Shown here one piece after another: positions 41,892 through 50,531 of a stretch of 64,000 bases of DNA. Both the position numbers and the translations under genes were made by a program. The DNA lies in NCBI GenBank assembly GCA_903878085.1, contig CAIRGJ010000004.1, positions 1 to 64,000 on the forward strand, in the 5' to 3' direction. The notes beneath the pieces were generated by a model. The model was not told the origin of the DNA. It was given only the letters and a program-made list of their open reading frames with translations, and made no database searches. The stretch comes from an uncultured Hyphomicrobiales bacterium. Its GTDB lineage: Bacteria > Pseudomonadota > Alphaproteobacteria > Rhizobiales > Xanthobacteraceae. Positions within the stretch are counted from its first letter, which is position 1, and the number at the start of each line of letters is the position of its first letter.

Positions 41892-42251
41892 TCAGCCCTC
41901 CTCAATCTTCTCCACCCGGTTCGGATAGAACGCCAGATACTCTTTGATCTCCATCATCGCCGGGAACGGCTGCTCGTAGGACCACACCGCGTTTGCGGCC
42001 GTCTTAGCCCCGGCCGAAATCGAGAAATAGCTGGCGTCGCCTTTGTACGGGCAGTGCGAGGCATGTTCGGTTTTGGTGAGCAGCTCCATTTTGGCGTCGG
42101 CGCGCGGGATATAGAGCACCGGCGGATAGCTCGCCTCTTGCAGCGTCAACGCCTTCGTCGTGTCGGCGATCACCTGTCCGCCGAACGTCACGCGCACGCG
42201 CTTGCCGTTGGGCGCAATCGTGATCGGATGGTCCGGGCCGGGCAACTTCAC
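41892..42251 (-). CDS. DUF427 domain protein
   Basis: 119 aa. Conserved features of the family: GQVIADTTKALTLQEASYPPVLYIPRADAKMELL and HASHCPYKGDASYFSI. DUF427 members are small beta-tent-fold proteins of unknown function. It is divergent from the receiver gene. Confidence 0.85.
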   Translation of the reverse strand: MKLPGPDHPITIAPNGKRVRVTFGGQVIADTTKALTLQEASYPPVLYIPRADAKMELLTKTEHASHCPYKGDASYFSISAGAKTAANAVWSYEQPFPAMMEIKEYLAFYPNRVEKIEEG

Positions 42252-42427
42252 GGTCGCGCCTCCGTTATGGCCGGTAAGATTGCGCTAAGCATAACGCCGC
42301 CGTCCTATAGTTACCGCTTTCGCAATCACAGCGCCGGATTGTGAAAAATTGGACCGATGTTTTTAGGGGAGCGGCAGAGAGTTTGAACTAGTTTCGGCGC
42401 AACGCAAGTCACCGAAAGCGCGCCCGC

Positions 42428-42913
42428 ATGCACGATCCCGCCATCGAGAAGCTGCTGCAAGGCCTCAGTATTCTGATCGTCGACGGCAACAGCTACATGC
42501 GCAAAATGACGCGCATGATGCTGATGAACATGGGCGCCAAGTCGGTGATCGAAGCCGCCGACGGTCTGGCCGGTCTCGAGCAAATCCGCCTGTGCGATCC
42601 CGACGTTATGCTGCTGGAGTGGGACATGCCGGTGCTCGGCGGCATGGAGGTGATGCACATCGTGCGCTCGCCCGGCGTCTTTCCGCGGCCCAATCTGCCG
42701 ATCATCATGCTGACGCATCGCGCCGAGCGCTCGTCGGTGGTGGAGGCGATCCGCGCTGGCGTCCACGAATTCCTGATCAAGCCGACTTCGCCAAAGGCGC
42801 TGCGCGACCGCTTGACCTCGATCGCCGTCAACCCGCGGCCGATGGTGAAGGTCGGCGATTGCTACGTGCCGGAACCGCGCCGCGCCAGCGCCGAAGCCAT
42901 CGTCTCGGCGTAA
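42428..42913 (+). CDS. Stand-alone receiver protein with Glu at the phosphorylation site
   Basis: 161 aa, a single response-regulator receiver domain with a short tail. The switch Thr (LTHRAE, T96) and Lys (LIKPTS, K118) are kept, but the phospho-acceptor position reads LLEWDMP with Glu64 in place of Asp, and the acidic pair is D19-G20 instead of DD. Glu can mimic aspartyl phosphate, so the protein may be locked in an active-like state. It has no output domain and no kinase neighbour. Confidence 0.88.
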   Translation: MHDPAIEKLLQGLSILIVDGNSYMRKMTRMMLMNMGAKSVIEAADGLAGLEQIRLCDPDVMLLEWDMPVLGGMEVMHIVRSPGVFPRPNLPIIMLTHRAERSSVVEAIRAGVHEFLIKPTSPKALRDRLTSIAVNPRPMVKVGDCYVPEPRRASAEAIVSA

Positions 42914-42916
42914 CCT

Positions 42917-43765
42917 TCAGGCGCGCGGAAAATCGTACAGCCTGGCCGGATTGTCGGTGAGGATCGCCTGCCGCAAAGCGGCATCTGGCGTCCATGCCAG
43001 AAACACATCGCGCAGCCGCGCGGCATCCGGCACCGGGCCTTCCGGGCGCGGATGCGGCCAGTCGGTACCCCACACTAAATTCTGCGGATTGGCGGCGACC
43101 AGCGCGTCGTGGAACGGCTTGGCTTGCGCATAATCGGGCGGCGTCGCGCCGAGCCGATAGGTGCCCGACAGTTTCGACCAGAATTTACCCTCGCCGACGC
43201 CGCGCAGCAGCGCCTGGAAGCCGGGGTTGCCGACGCCGTGGTGATATTCCAGCCGCCCCATGTGATCGACGACCACCGGCACCGGCACGCGCGCCAGCTG
43301 TGGCAACAGATCGGGCAGGTCGCGGGTGTCGATCCACAATTGCAGATGCCAGCCGAGTTCGGCCATCAGCGGCAGATGCGGCTCGACATCTTTCAGGCCG
43401 ACGCCGTTCTGGTAATAGGGCTTGCCGTCGCGGCGGAATTCATTGGCGCGCAAGCCGCGCACGCCGTTGGCGTGCCATTGCCGGATGATCGCCGGCGTCA
43501 ATTCGCTGCCGCCGACCCCGACGCCGCGCAGGCGCTTGGGCTCGCGCGTCAAGGCATCGAGCATCGCCGTGTTGTCGCGGCCATAGGCCGACGGCTGCAC
43601 CAGCACACCGCGGTCGAAGCCGAGCCGGTCGAGCAGCGCGAGATAGGCTTCGAGCGGCGCGTCGTCCGGCGTGTAGCTGCGCGGCTCGGCATAAGGAAAC
43701 GTCGCGGCCGGTCCGAACACGTGGCAGTGACAATCGCAGGCGCCCTGCGGCAAGAGTCCGCTCAT
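42917..43765 (-). CDS. Amidohydrolase (2-pyrone-4,6-dicarboxylate lactonase-like)
   Basis: 282 aa. Amidohydrolase-2 TIM barrel: metal motif DCHCHVFGP near residue 12, VVVDHMGRLEYHHG near 168, KLSGTYRL near 201 and LVWGTDWPHP near 235. LigI-type lactonases and related dicarboxylate hydrolases share this pattern. The ATG overlaps the stop of the upstream Bug protein gene (ATGA), so uptake and hydrolysis of a carboxylate are probably coupled. Four bases lie between its stop and that of the receiver gene. Confidence 0.87.
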   Translation of the reverse strand: MSGLLPQGACDCHCHVFGPAATFPYAEPRSYTPDDAPLEAYLALLDRLGFDRGVLVQPSAYGRDNTAMLDALTREPKRLRGVGVGGSELTPAIIRQWHANGVRGLRANEFRRDGKPYYQNGVGLKDVEPHLPLMAELGWHLQLWIDTRDLPDLLPQLARVPVPVVVDHMGRLEYHHGVGNPGFQALLRGVGEGKFWSKLSGTYRLGATPPDYAQAKPFHDALVAANPQNLVWGTDWPHPRPEGPVPDAARLRDVFLAWTPDAALRQAILTDNPARLYDFPRA

Positions 43766-44748
43766 TTCGGCTCCAGCCCGGCGAGCTTGGCGGCTTCGCC
43801 CATGCGCTTGTAGTCGTCGCGGATGAAGGCCGCAAAGCCCGCCGCCGTCATCTGCTCGGGCGTGGCGATTTCCGACCCCATGGCGCGCAATTTGTCCGGC
43901 GCGGGGCTCGAACCGCTGAGTCCGTCGGCGATCGCCTTCTGCAATTGCGCGACGATCGCTGCCGGCGTTCCGGCCGGCGCCAGGATGCCGATATAGCTCG
44001 ACGCGGTGAAATCCTTGACGCCGCCTTCGATGAAGGTAGCGACGTCGGGCGCGATCTGCGAGCGCTTCTCCAGCGCCACCGCGACGATGTGCGCCTGGCC
44101 GCCTTTGTGCAGCGGCATTGCGGTGGAGAATTCCGTCATCGCCGCCTGGATGCTGCCGCCGATCAGGTCCGGCATCAGCGCGCCGCCGGAGCGATAGGGC
44201 ACGTGCACGACGTTGGCGCCGGTCTGCGCCTTGAAGCGCTCCAGCGTCATGTGCGTGGCGCTGCCGACGCCCGAAGTGGCGATGCTGATCTGCTCTTTCT
44301 TCGACAGCGCGATCAGTTCGGGCAAGGTCTTCGCCTCGACCTTGTTGCCGAGGATGATGCAATGCGGCGCGTAGCTGGTCAGCGCTACGGCTACGAAATC
44401 CTTGAGCGGATCGTAGCCGAGCTTGGCCTGTACGAAGGGATTGACGGTGAGCGGGCCGTTGGAGCCGACCAGCAGTGTGTAGCCGTCGGGCGTGGCGCGT
44501 GCGACCGCCTCGGCGCCGATGCTGCCGCCGGCGCCGCCGCGATTGTCGACGATCACCGGCTGGCCGAGCGCGTTGGAGATGCGTTCGCCGACGATGCGCC
44601 CGACAATGTCGGCATTGCCGCCGGCCGCGAACGGCACGATCAGCCGGATAGGCCGGTCGGGGTAAGCGGCGAAGGCTGCGCGCGGCAGCAGGCTTGCGGC
44701 GCTGCCGAGGCCGATGGTCGCGAGCAGCGAGCGGCGTGACAGTGTCAT
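43762..44748 (-). CDS. Bug-family tripartite tricarboxylate transporter receptor (TctC-like)
   Basis: 328 aa periplasmic binding protein. Twin-arginine-like signal MTLSRRSLLATIGLGSAASLLPRAAFA, then YPDRPIRLIVPFAAGGNADIVGRIV and GQPVIVDNRGGAGGSIGAEAVARA, the family hallmark. Binds a carboxylate or similar ligand; TctAB membrane partners are not in this window. It heads a two-gene unit with the amidohydrolase, and is next to tRNA-Arg. Confidence 0.92.
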   Translation of the reverse strand: MTLSRRSLLATIGLGSAASLLPRAAFAAYPDRPIRLIVPFAAGGNADIVGRIVGERISNALGQPVIVDNRGGAGGSIGAEAVARATPDGYTLLVGSNGPLTVNPFVQAKLGYDPLKDFVAVALTSYAPHCIILGNKVEAKTLPELIALSKKEQISIATSGVGSATHMTLERFKAQTGANVVHVPYRSGGALMPDLIGGSIQAAMTEFSTAMPLHKGGQAHIVAVALEKRSQIAPDVATFIEGGVKDFTASSYIGILAPAGTPAAIVAQLQKAIADGLSGSSPAPDKLRAMGSEIATPEQMTAAGFAAFIRDDYKRMGEAAKLAGLEPK

Positions 44749-44806
44749 GGCGCGTTTCCCCCGGATGGCATGCGGCCCGGCGTTGATCCGCCGGCGTTAT
44801 GAAGAG

Positions 44807-44883
44807 TGGCGCGCCCGAGACGATTCGAACGTCCGACCTTTGCCTTCGGAGGGCAACGCTCTATCCAGCTGAGCTACGGGCGC
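44807..44883 (-). tRNA. tRNA-Arg (anticodon CCG)
   Basis: 77 nt including an encoded CCA. Cloverleaf by eye: acceptor GCGCCCG/CGGGCGC, D arm GCUC...GAGC, anticodon stem UUGCC/GGCAA with loop CUCCGAA (anticodon CCG), T arm GGACG-UUCGAAU-CGUCU, discriminator G. Its 5' half is directly repeated at 55750-55792 and its 3' half inverted at 44965-45002, which marks it as an integration and rearrangement hot spot. Confidence 0.95.
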
Positions 44884-44886
44884 CTG
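44844..44886. repeat. 43-bp tRNA-Arg 5'-half direct repeat, left copy
   Basis: Anticodon loop to 5' end of tRNA-Arg plus 3 bp. An identical copy in the same orientation is at 55750-55792. The pair brackets a 10.9-kb accessory region and is the best candidate for its attachment sites. Confidence 0.85.
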
Positions 44887-44964
44887 ACCAATTCAATAGA
44901 CGAATAATCCAGAAGCGGCAACGGGCGTGATTTTGCTCGTAGGGACGGTGCGTGAAGCTCCTGC

Positions 44965-45002
44965 GGCAAAGGTCGGACGTTCGAATCGTCTCGGGCGCGC
45001 CA
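44965..45002 (+). repeat. Inverted 38-bp copy of the tRNA-Arg 3' half
   Basis: Exact reverse-complement copy of 44807-44844: from the 3' side of the anticodon stem (GGCAA) through CCA. It has no 5' half attached. Joined to the 5'-half copy at 55750-55792 it would regenerate a complete tRNA, the junction falling at the 3' edge of the anticodon loop. Confidence 0.9.
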
Positions 45003-45102
45003 GGAGTTGCGTGCCGAGGGTGTGGCGGGCTCAAATTTGGATGGCCGTTCTTAAAATCACTTCGGCTCAAACGCCGCTAAATAACTGAACTAGGTCTTCC
45101 TA

Positions 45103-45432
45103 CTATCGAGCCATAGACAGGTCCCGTGCGCCGCGTCGCACCGCTTCGTGCTTCCGCCAATGCGGCACATAAGCAGACATTAGTGCTTTGAAAAGCCGCC
45201 CGTGGTTTGGAATACGCAGATGAAGGAGTTCGTGCACTATCACGAACTCCTGGAAGCCCTCGTCTTGCGCCGTGAGGTCAGCCGCAAGTGTTACCGCGCC
45301 ACCAGATGAGCACGAGCCCCACTTCCGGGTCATTTTCTGAATTCGCACACGCCTCGGTTTGACCTTGAGTTTGGTCGTCCATCGTTCGACGCGGCGTTTC
45401 AATGCTTGCTGCTCAGAAGTGCTAATTCTCAT
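45103..45432 (-). CDS. YgjP-type (DUF45) metallopeptidase-like protein
   Basis: 109 aa. [18 protein letters not shown] and the zinc motif [22 protein letters not shown] (HExxH with a third His) are those of YgjP-like M48-related proteins, which often follow hsdR in type I restriction-modification loci. Start at ATG 45432, just after the hsdR remnant's stop; a TTG at 45447 is an alternative. It is short for the family (about 230 aa), keeping only the zinc-binding part, and may not be functional alone. Confidence 0.7.
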   Translation of the reverse strand: MRISTSEQQALKRRVERWTTKLKVKPRRVRIQKMTRKWGSCSSGGAVTLAADLTAQDEGFQEFVIVHELLHLRIPNHGRLFKALMSAYVPHWRKHEAVRRGARDLSMAR

Positions 45433-45439
45433 GTGCCAG

Positions 45440-45646
45440 TTAGCCAATTACGTTTGCGATGATCAGATCGACCACGCTGGCGCGGGCGTCTTTGGGAAGG
45501 CTAATCAAAGGGCGATAAAGAGCGGCGCGTAACTGCCGCTGCTCGTCCGGATTAACCTTCGCGTTCGGGAACCGAGCTAGAAGTTTTTCAATTTCGCCGG
45601 CTAATTCGAGAGGATCAATCCCGCAGCTCTCTGCTTGGGGTCGGAT
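45440..45646 (-). pseudogene. C-terminal remnant of type I restriction subunit HsdR
   Basis: An open stretch of about 68 codons without start ends at TAA 45440-45442 and reads DPLELAGEIEKLLARFP, then NPDEQRQLRAALYRPL and [16 protein letters not shown], characteristic of HsdR C-termini. A TAG at 45647-45649 closes the frame upstream, and no HsdR motor or nuclease sequence precedes it. It is the tail of a lost restriction locus, with its usual YgjP neighbour kept. Confidence 0.65.
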
Positions 45647-45666
45647 CTATCGTCACGTCTGCTTTA

Positions 45667-45730
45667 CCCCCAAGAGCGGACATTCATCAGCGCAGTCGGC
45701 ATGTCCGTTTTGGGCCAATAAGCGACATGG
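45667..45730. repeat. Palindromic accessory-region repeat, copy 1
   Basis: Contains CCCCCAAGAGCGGACATTC and ATGTCCGTTTTGGGCCAATAAGCGACAT. It shares the AGC(G/A)GACATTC and GGGCCA-AGCGACAT parts with copies near 48047, 49781 and 52376, the only ones I see in the window. Confidence 0.65.
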
Positions 45731-45807
45731 TGACGCAATCACCCGATATTGCGTTCCCGAGGGAGGACGTATCTCCCCCTCGGGAAATGAAACTAACGCG
45801 ACTACCG

Positions 45808-47193
45808 TTAGAACTCTTTCCAGTCAGGCTCCACCTTGAGCGCCGTGGCGAGGCCCGCCTGCATCCGGCCGACCGGACCGTGGTCCGCGGCACCATTCGA
45901 TTTCGGCGCGGGAGTCGGACGCCTTGCTGCCGGTCCGCGTGACGGCACGGCAGCTTTCGGCTGGGGTGTCGGTGCGGCCTGCCGTTTGGCGGCGGGCGCG
46001 GGTTGCGCAAAGTCGGTTTGTTCTGAGCCACCGCGCAGCCGGAAATGGGCAACGCGATCGTCCATCGACTTGGCCTGGCCTTCGAGCGTCTTGGCGGTAG
46101 CGGCGTTTTCCTCGACCAGCGCTGAGTTCTGCTGCGTGACCTCGTCCATCTGGGTCAGCGCCTTGTTGATCTCTTCGATGCCGGTCGATTGCTCGGCGCT
46201 GGCATTGGCGATTTCGGAAACAACCGCGGTGACCTTCTTGATCGAGTCGACGATCTCGCCAAGCGCCTGACCGGCTTTGTTGACCAGTTCGACGCCGTCT
46301 TTGACCTGGCCATTGCTGTTTGTGATCAGATCCTTGATGTCTTTCGCCGCCTGCGACGAGCGCTGCGCCAGGCTGCGCACTTCGGACGCCACCACCGCAA
46401 AACCGCGGCCCGCTTCGCCGGCACGCGCGGCTTCCACGGCGGCGTTGAGCGCCAGCAAATTGGTCTGGCGGGCGATTTCGTCGATGACACCGATGATGTC
46501 GGAAATCTTACGCGACGATTCCTCGATCTTTGCCATGGCGTCGACAGTCTTGGCGACGACCTGACCGCCGCGATCCGCGACGTCTTGCGTGCTGCTTGCC
46601 AGATCGCTGGCCATCTTGGCGTTCTCGGCGTTCTTCTTGACCGTCGCCGTCATCTCTTCCATCGACGCCGAGGTCTGTTCAAGGCTGGCGGCCTGTTCCT
46701 CGGTGCGCTGCGACAGATCGGTGGTACTGGTCGAAATCTCGGCCGAGGCGTTGGTGACCTCGTTCGCCGAAATCTTGATGTTGCCGATGGTCGCACCGAC
46801 TCGCTCGGCGACCATCTCGGCCGCTTCGGCGATCTGCCCGACTTCGTCCTTGCGGCCGAGCCCGGGAATGGTGACGTTGAAATCGCCGTCGGCCAGCTTT
46901 TTTAGCTCAGGCACAAGCGCAGCGATCGGCTTCGAGATAGCCCGACCGATCAGCCAGGAGAGGAATCCCGTCAAAAAGCCAATGATGATGATGGCAGCCA
47001 CAACAGTTTGCATTGCTTTGGCGCGAAAATCCGCAATTTTGACTTCGGAATCTGCGCCCATCACGCCAATAGCATTGCCGAAAGCCACCATCTGCGGCTC
47101 CAGCGTCGCGAATAGCGTCGATAGCGATTTCTGGGCGACGGTGGATTTCTCCACACCTTCCACATAGGCCAGGAAATCGCGTTGATAACCTAT
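45808..47193 (-). pseudogene. 5'-truncated methyl-accepting chemotaxis protein
   Basis: The longest start-to-stop frame gives 451 aa (GTG at 47163): end of a periplasmic domain, TM helix ([24 protein letters not shown], about residues 50-72), HAMP, signalling domain with the hairpin tip [24 protein letters not shown], and C-terminal WKEF. Homology-like sequence ([11 protein letters not shown]) continues upstream to about 47193, then stops at a TGA (47215) with no signal or first TM helix. The 5' end was therefore cut off, and the Crp/Fnr gene begins at the junction. Confidence 0.8.
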
Positions 47194-47210
47194 GTGCCGC
47201 GGCGGACAAT

Positions 47211-47864
47211 ATGCTCACGCCGAATGCCGACTGGCACGCTTGGACGTTATCGCCTGAGTCGTCCAGCAAGACCATTCCGGCTCGACGGACGGTTTGGCAT
47301 CCCAAAGATTGGACTGAGTTTGTACCGGTCATCTGCAGTGGCTGGGCTGCAGCCTCGATTGTATTGTCAAATGGCCATCGGCAAATCTTGTCGTTCCTTC
47401 TTCCCGGTGATCTCGTTTCCACCGCATCTTTATTTGGACCAATATCAGGCCGCTCCGTCGAGGCCATCACCGAAGTGCAGTACCGTAAATTCAGACGCGA
47501 CGACATCAAGGTGCTTCTACGCAAGAATCAAGATATGCTGGATCAGGTTTCAAAACTCATGATTGATGAGAGGGAACAGGCCGATCATTTAGCCGTCGAC
47601 CTCGGCCGCCGGATGGCTGACGAACGAATAGCCCGGCAGATCCTGTATTTGGCGAAAAGACTTGCCAAACGTGGCATGATGAACGGCCAGACAATGGCAT
47701 TTCCGTTACGCCATCGACACATCGCGGATGCCACGGGATTGACTATCCATCATGTCTCCAAGGTATTGGCGGCATTTCAACGGGCAGGCCTGATCAGTAT
47801 TGCTAACCGTTCACTTACGATCACTAATGTGACGGAATTACACAAGGTCGGCGTTTGGCCGTAA
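47211..47864 (+). CDS. Crp/Fnr-family transcription regulator
   Basis: 217 aa. Cyclic-nucleotide-binding-like domain ([31 protein letters not shown], residues 41-70) and a C-terminal winged helix with [34 protein letters not shown]. There are no FNR-type cluster cysteines, so it does not sense oxygen through Fe-S. The N-terminal 20 residues look atypical, and the gene starts at the broken end of the chemotaxis receptor, so its natural promoter may be missing. Confidence 0.85.
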   Translation: MLTPNADWHAWTLSPESSSKTIPARRTVWHPKDWTEFVPVICSGWAAASIVLSNGHRQILSFLLPGDLVSTASLFGPISGRSVEAITEVQYRKFRRDDIKVLLRKNQDMLDQVSKLMIDEREQADHLAVDLGRRMADERIARQILYLAKRLAKRGMMNGQTMAFPLRHRHIADATGLTIHHVSKVLAAFQRAGLISIANRSLTITNVTELHKVGVWP

Positions 47865-48046
47865 GAAGAACTAAAAACGCCGCCACCAAAACAAAACTCT
47901 AGCGGCTCGCCGCCCGGCCATTCTCATAAATGATCCGCCGACGCCAGAATGCGTGAAACTGCCGTGGTATGAACGTTCAGCTTCCGCCTCTCCATGACGC
48001 GCCTCCGGTCCCACTAAAGCACCTTACTCGGTGTCTTCGGAACCGG

Positions 48047-48070
48047 GTATGGGCCATCAGCGGACATTAG
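48047..48070. repeat. Palindromic accessory-region repeat, copy 2 (partial)
   Basis: TATGGGCCATCAGCGGACATTAG combines the GGGCCA and AGCGGACATT parts of the repeat in a short form. It lies in the 268-bp gap before apbE, in which I see nothing else. Confidence 0.5.
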
Positions 48071-48132
48071 TCGCGGATACGAATTATATTGCCGATGGAG
48101 AATGATTCGCGTGGCGCTCCGGACGGTTATCC

Positions 48133-49044
48133 ATGCTTCAACTTTTCAGTTTTCCTTTTTCGGCCATGGCATCTGCATGCTCCATACACCTATACGCTGA
48201 AGTCAAAGCCGAAGCGGAAGCCGCTGCTGAAGCAGCAATGAATGAAGTTATACGAATTGAGAATCGGTATTCGCGATATCGTTCTGACGGCATACTTGCC
48301 GATATTAATGGTGTGGCAAAGCGTGCGGGTAGCATAACAGTTGACGATGAAACGGCGAAGCTAATTGACTACGCCTTTGCCTGTTACCAACGTAGCGACG
48401 GGCTGTTTGATGTCACCTCAGGCATATTGCGCAGGGTTTGGGATTTCAAGTCTGACAAGCTGCCTGACCGCAAGGTAGTCCAAGAGCTGCTGCCGTTAAT
48501 TGGTCTATCCAAAATCTCTTGGGCACGGCCGCACCTCACTTTTCCCATCGCCGGTATGGAGTTTGATTTTGGAGGGATTGGGAAGGAATACGCCGCGGAT
48601 CAAGCGGCGGCGGTCTGCATCGCGTTAGGGGCTCGCCATGGCTTGGTTGATCTTGGCGGCGACGTTGCCGTGATAGGCCCACATCCAAATTTTGCCCCAT
48701 GGAACATCGGCATCAGGCATCCACGGGACACAAAGTCCACCATCGGATCTCTGCTGCTCGATCACGGCGCACTCGCCAGTAGTGGTGATTACGAGCGATA
48801 CATGATGATTGACGGGCAGCGCTATTGTCACATCCTCAACCCGATCACGGGCTGGCCCTGCCGTGGTCTCGCGGCGGTGAGTGTAGTAGCAGACCGATGT
48901 CTAGTAGCAGGCAGCATTGCGACAATCGCAATGCTGAAGGGCCGCAGCGGCGTTAAGTGGCTAGCCGGTCTCGGCCTCAGGCATTTCGTTGTGGACGAGG
49001 GTGGCGCCGGAGACGGCGATACGATTATTCCGACATCAAATTAA
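48133..49044 (+). CDS. apbE: FAD:protein FMN transferase (ApbE-like)
   Basis: 303 aa. Attaches FMN from FAD to Thr/Ser of target flavoproteins. Motifs: MEFDFGGIGKEYAADQAA near residue 142, GLVDLGGDVAVIGPHP near 170, SSGDYERYMMIDGQRYCHILNPITGWP near 216. There is no lipobox or signal peptide, unlike most ApbE proteins, so it may act in the cytoplasm. Lower GC than core genes. No NqrB/C or other obvious FMN-binding target lies nearby. Confidence 0.88.
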   Translation: MLQLFSFPFSAMASACSIHLYAEVKAEAEAAAEAAMNEVIRIENRYSRYRSDGILADINGVAKRAGSITVDDETAKLIDYAFACYQRSDGLFDVTSGILRRVWDFKSDKLPDRKVVQELLPLIGLSKISWARPHLTFPIAGMEFDFGGIGKEYAADQAAAVCIALGARHGLVDLGGDVAVIGPHPNFAPWNIGIRHPRDTKSTIGSLLLDHGALASSGDYERYMMIDGQRYCHILNPITGWPCRGLAAVSVVADRCLVAGSIATIAMLKGRSGVKWLAGLGLRHFVVDEGGAGDGDTIIPTSN

Positions 49045-49116
49045 AATTATAGCGCGCACGACCTCGCGTAACGCGAGACGCAGTATGGGCGCATTCCATT
49101 TGGACGTGAGTGCTAA

Positions 49117-49506
49117 TTATGCCAGGATGTTGAGAGATTGAAGGCTAGAGTCTACAGTCTGGCCCGGAGCAACTGACGTGACCGCCACTGGTTTATCGGC
49201 ACGAAGTTGAGCCATCAGATCTTTCATCGTATTGACGAAATTCTGTTTCGAGACACTTCCAGACCCGCTTGGATCGAGGGCACTCCATATTGTACTGGAA
49301 CCCTGCGCTTTAAATACTGCCGGTGGATCGAGTGTTTGAAAAGCCTGGTTGAATTGGGACTGATTAATTGAACCAGCGCCAGTGGCATCGATGGCGTCAA
49401 ACAGGCTCGTCATTTTTTGGACAGGCGGCGCCATATTACCGCTCGCGCCTGAAATCATGTCGAGGCTTGGGGGGCCACCAACCGCGGCAACCGCTGCTGT
49501 CATCAC
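49117..49506 (-). CDS. EF-hand-like protein with degenerate loops
   Basis: 129 aa. Two helix-loop-helix units: SLFDAIDATGAGSINQSQFNQAF (about residues 34-56) and IWSALDPSGSGSVSKQNFVNTM (about 73-94). The calcium loops keep the first Asp and central Gly but lose most acidic ligands, including the position-12 Glu, so Ca2+ binding is doubtful. No clear signal peptide. It is convergent with apbE. Confidence 0.7.
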   Translation of the reverse strand: MMTAAVAAVGGPPSLDMISGASGNMAPPVQKMTSLFDAIDATGAGSINQSQFNQAFQTLDPPAVFKAQGSSTIWSALDPSGSGSVSKQNFVNTMKDLMAQLRADKPVAVTSVAPGQTVDSSLQSLNILA

Positions 49507-49780
49507 ACTCTCCAGATAGATCCGCCTTTACGATGCGCTAACCATAGTGCCCATCTGTAAATGGCCGGTTAATTGTGGATTTTCGCATTGGTGTAATTCC
49601 GACTTTCGCGTGGAACACGATAGTTCGCCCGGTAACATCGGCATTGGCTGACGCAGCCGCACTGCAAGTGCCTTTCGGTCGCCGCACAATTGCAAGGCCG
49701 CCCGGTGCCTCGCAGCGTCGCTTGGCTGCCCAATAACCTTGGTCAAGAAGGAAGGATGATTCCCTGCATCTGTGAAGATC

Positions 49781-49860
49781 GAATGTCCGCCCTGGGTCAT
49801 TAGGCAACATGGCAGCACGTCCGCGTTATGTCCGTTCTTCCCCTCAAAGCAGACATTCGG
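49781..49860. repeat. Palindromic accessory-region repeat, copy 3 (longest)
   Basis: About 80 bp with near-perfect terminal inverted repeats GAATGTCCGC ... GCAGACATTC and an internal GTCCGCGTTATGTCCGTTC. It lies in the 413-bp interval between the EF-hand gene and the TPM genes, which otherwise holds no convincing gene. Confidence 0.65.
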
Positions 49861-49919
49861 CAACTCGACCGGCATGTCGAACCTCGTCACCATCAAAATT
49901 GACGTTTGATCTATCCGGT

Positions 49920-50531
49920 TTAGATCAAATGAATTCGGTCCGGCAGTTTATCTCGGCTGGCCTCGGAGCGCGGAAAATGCTGGGCCAGTTCGTCGCCACA
50001 CAGGCCTATGGCTGTAACAAAGCCATCCGCGATACGCCGGTCACGCATGTGTGCAATGAGAGCATCAACGGCCGCTTGCCAATGCGATTGAGGAACGCGC
50101 GACGAAATTCCCTCGTCGGCAATAATTCGTGCATAACGCTCGGCCAGAGAAACGAAGATCAGAATACTGGAGCGGTCCATTTTCCGCCCAAGATCACGAA
50201 TTGTGAACTGCTCCATAGCCACGCGATGAGCGATGGCGCGGCGCGCTCTCCGGGGCATCAGCGCGACCCGAATACGTGGCAGACAGAGCATAATCGTAAG
50301 AACCACGAAAATGATGATTTGCAGCGATAGGATTCGGTAAATCGCCATCGCCGTTAAAAGCACCAGCCCCCAAGGCAGCGCGAGCGCGATCACAGCAGCG
50401 ATAAAAATCGGCAATGCCGTGACGTGAGATGATGTCCGCGCCAGGACGCAGACGATCTCCCCTGACGTCCGTGCCTCTGCTGCGCGGATAGCGTCAGAAA
50501 TGCGATCGCGGTCCTGCGCCGAAATGGTCAT
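49920..50531 (-). CDS. TPM-domain membrane protein (COG3762 type)
   Basis: 203 aa. RISDAIRAAEARTSGEIVCVLAR at the start and SILIFVSLAERYARIIADEGI near residue 125 are TPM-domain features; hydrophobic segments at about 40-60 and 65-85. Its ATG overlaps the stop of the preceding TPM gene (TGATG), completing a LemA-TPM-TPM set. The group is widely conserved, thought to act at the membrane, but its biochemical role is not settled. Confidence 0.85.
   Translation of the reverse strand: MTISAQDRDRISDAIRAAEARTSGEIVCVLARTSSHVTALPIFIAAVIALALPWGLVLLTAMAIYRILSLQIIIFVVLTIMLCLPRIRVALMPRRARRAIAHRVAMEQFTIRDLGRKMDRSSILIFVSLAERYARIIADEGISSRVPQSHWQAAVDALIAHMRDRRIADGFVTAIGLCGDELAQHFPRSEASRDKLPDRIHLI

Noticed and set aside
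44861-45070. 69-codon minus-strand frame over tRNA-Arg
   Set aside because: Typical false ORF over tRNA sequence (PGAPETIRTSDLC).
49117-49506. Functional calcium-binding EF-hand pair
   Set aside because: Both loops lack most acidic ligands, including the position-12 Glu, so only an EF-hand-like fold is claimed.
49528-49896. 122-codon minus-strand frame between the EF-hand and TPM genes
   Set aside because: Its sequence runs through the palindromic repeat at 49781-49860, it has no family features and a competing frame overlaps it; treated as non-coding.
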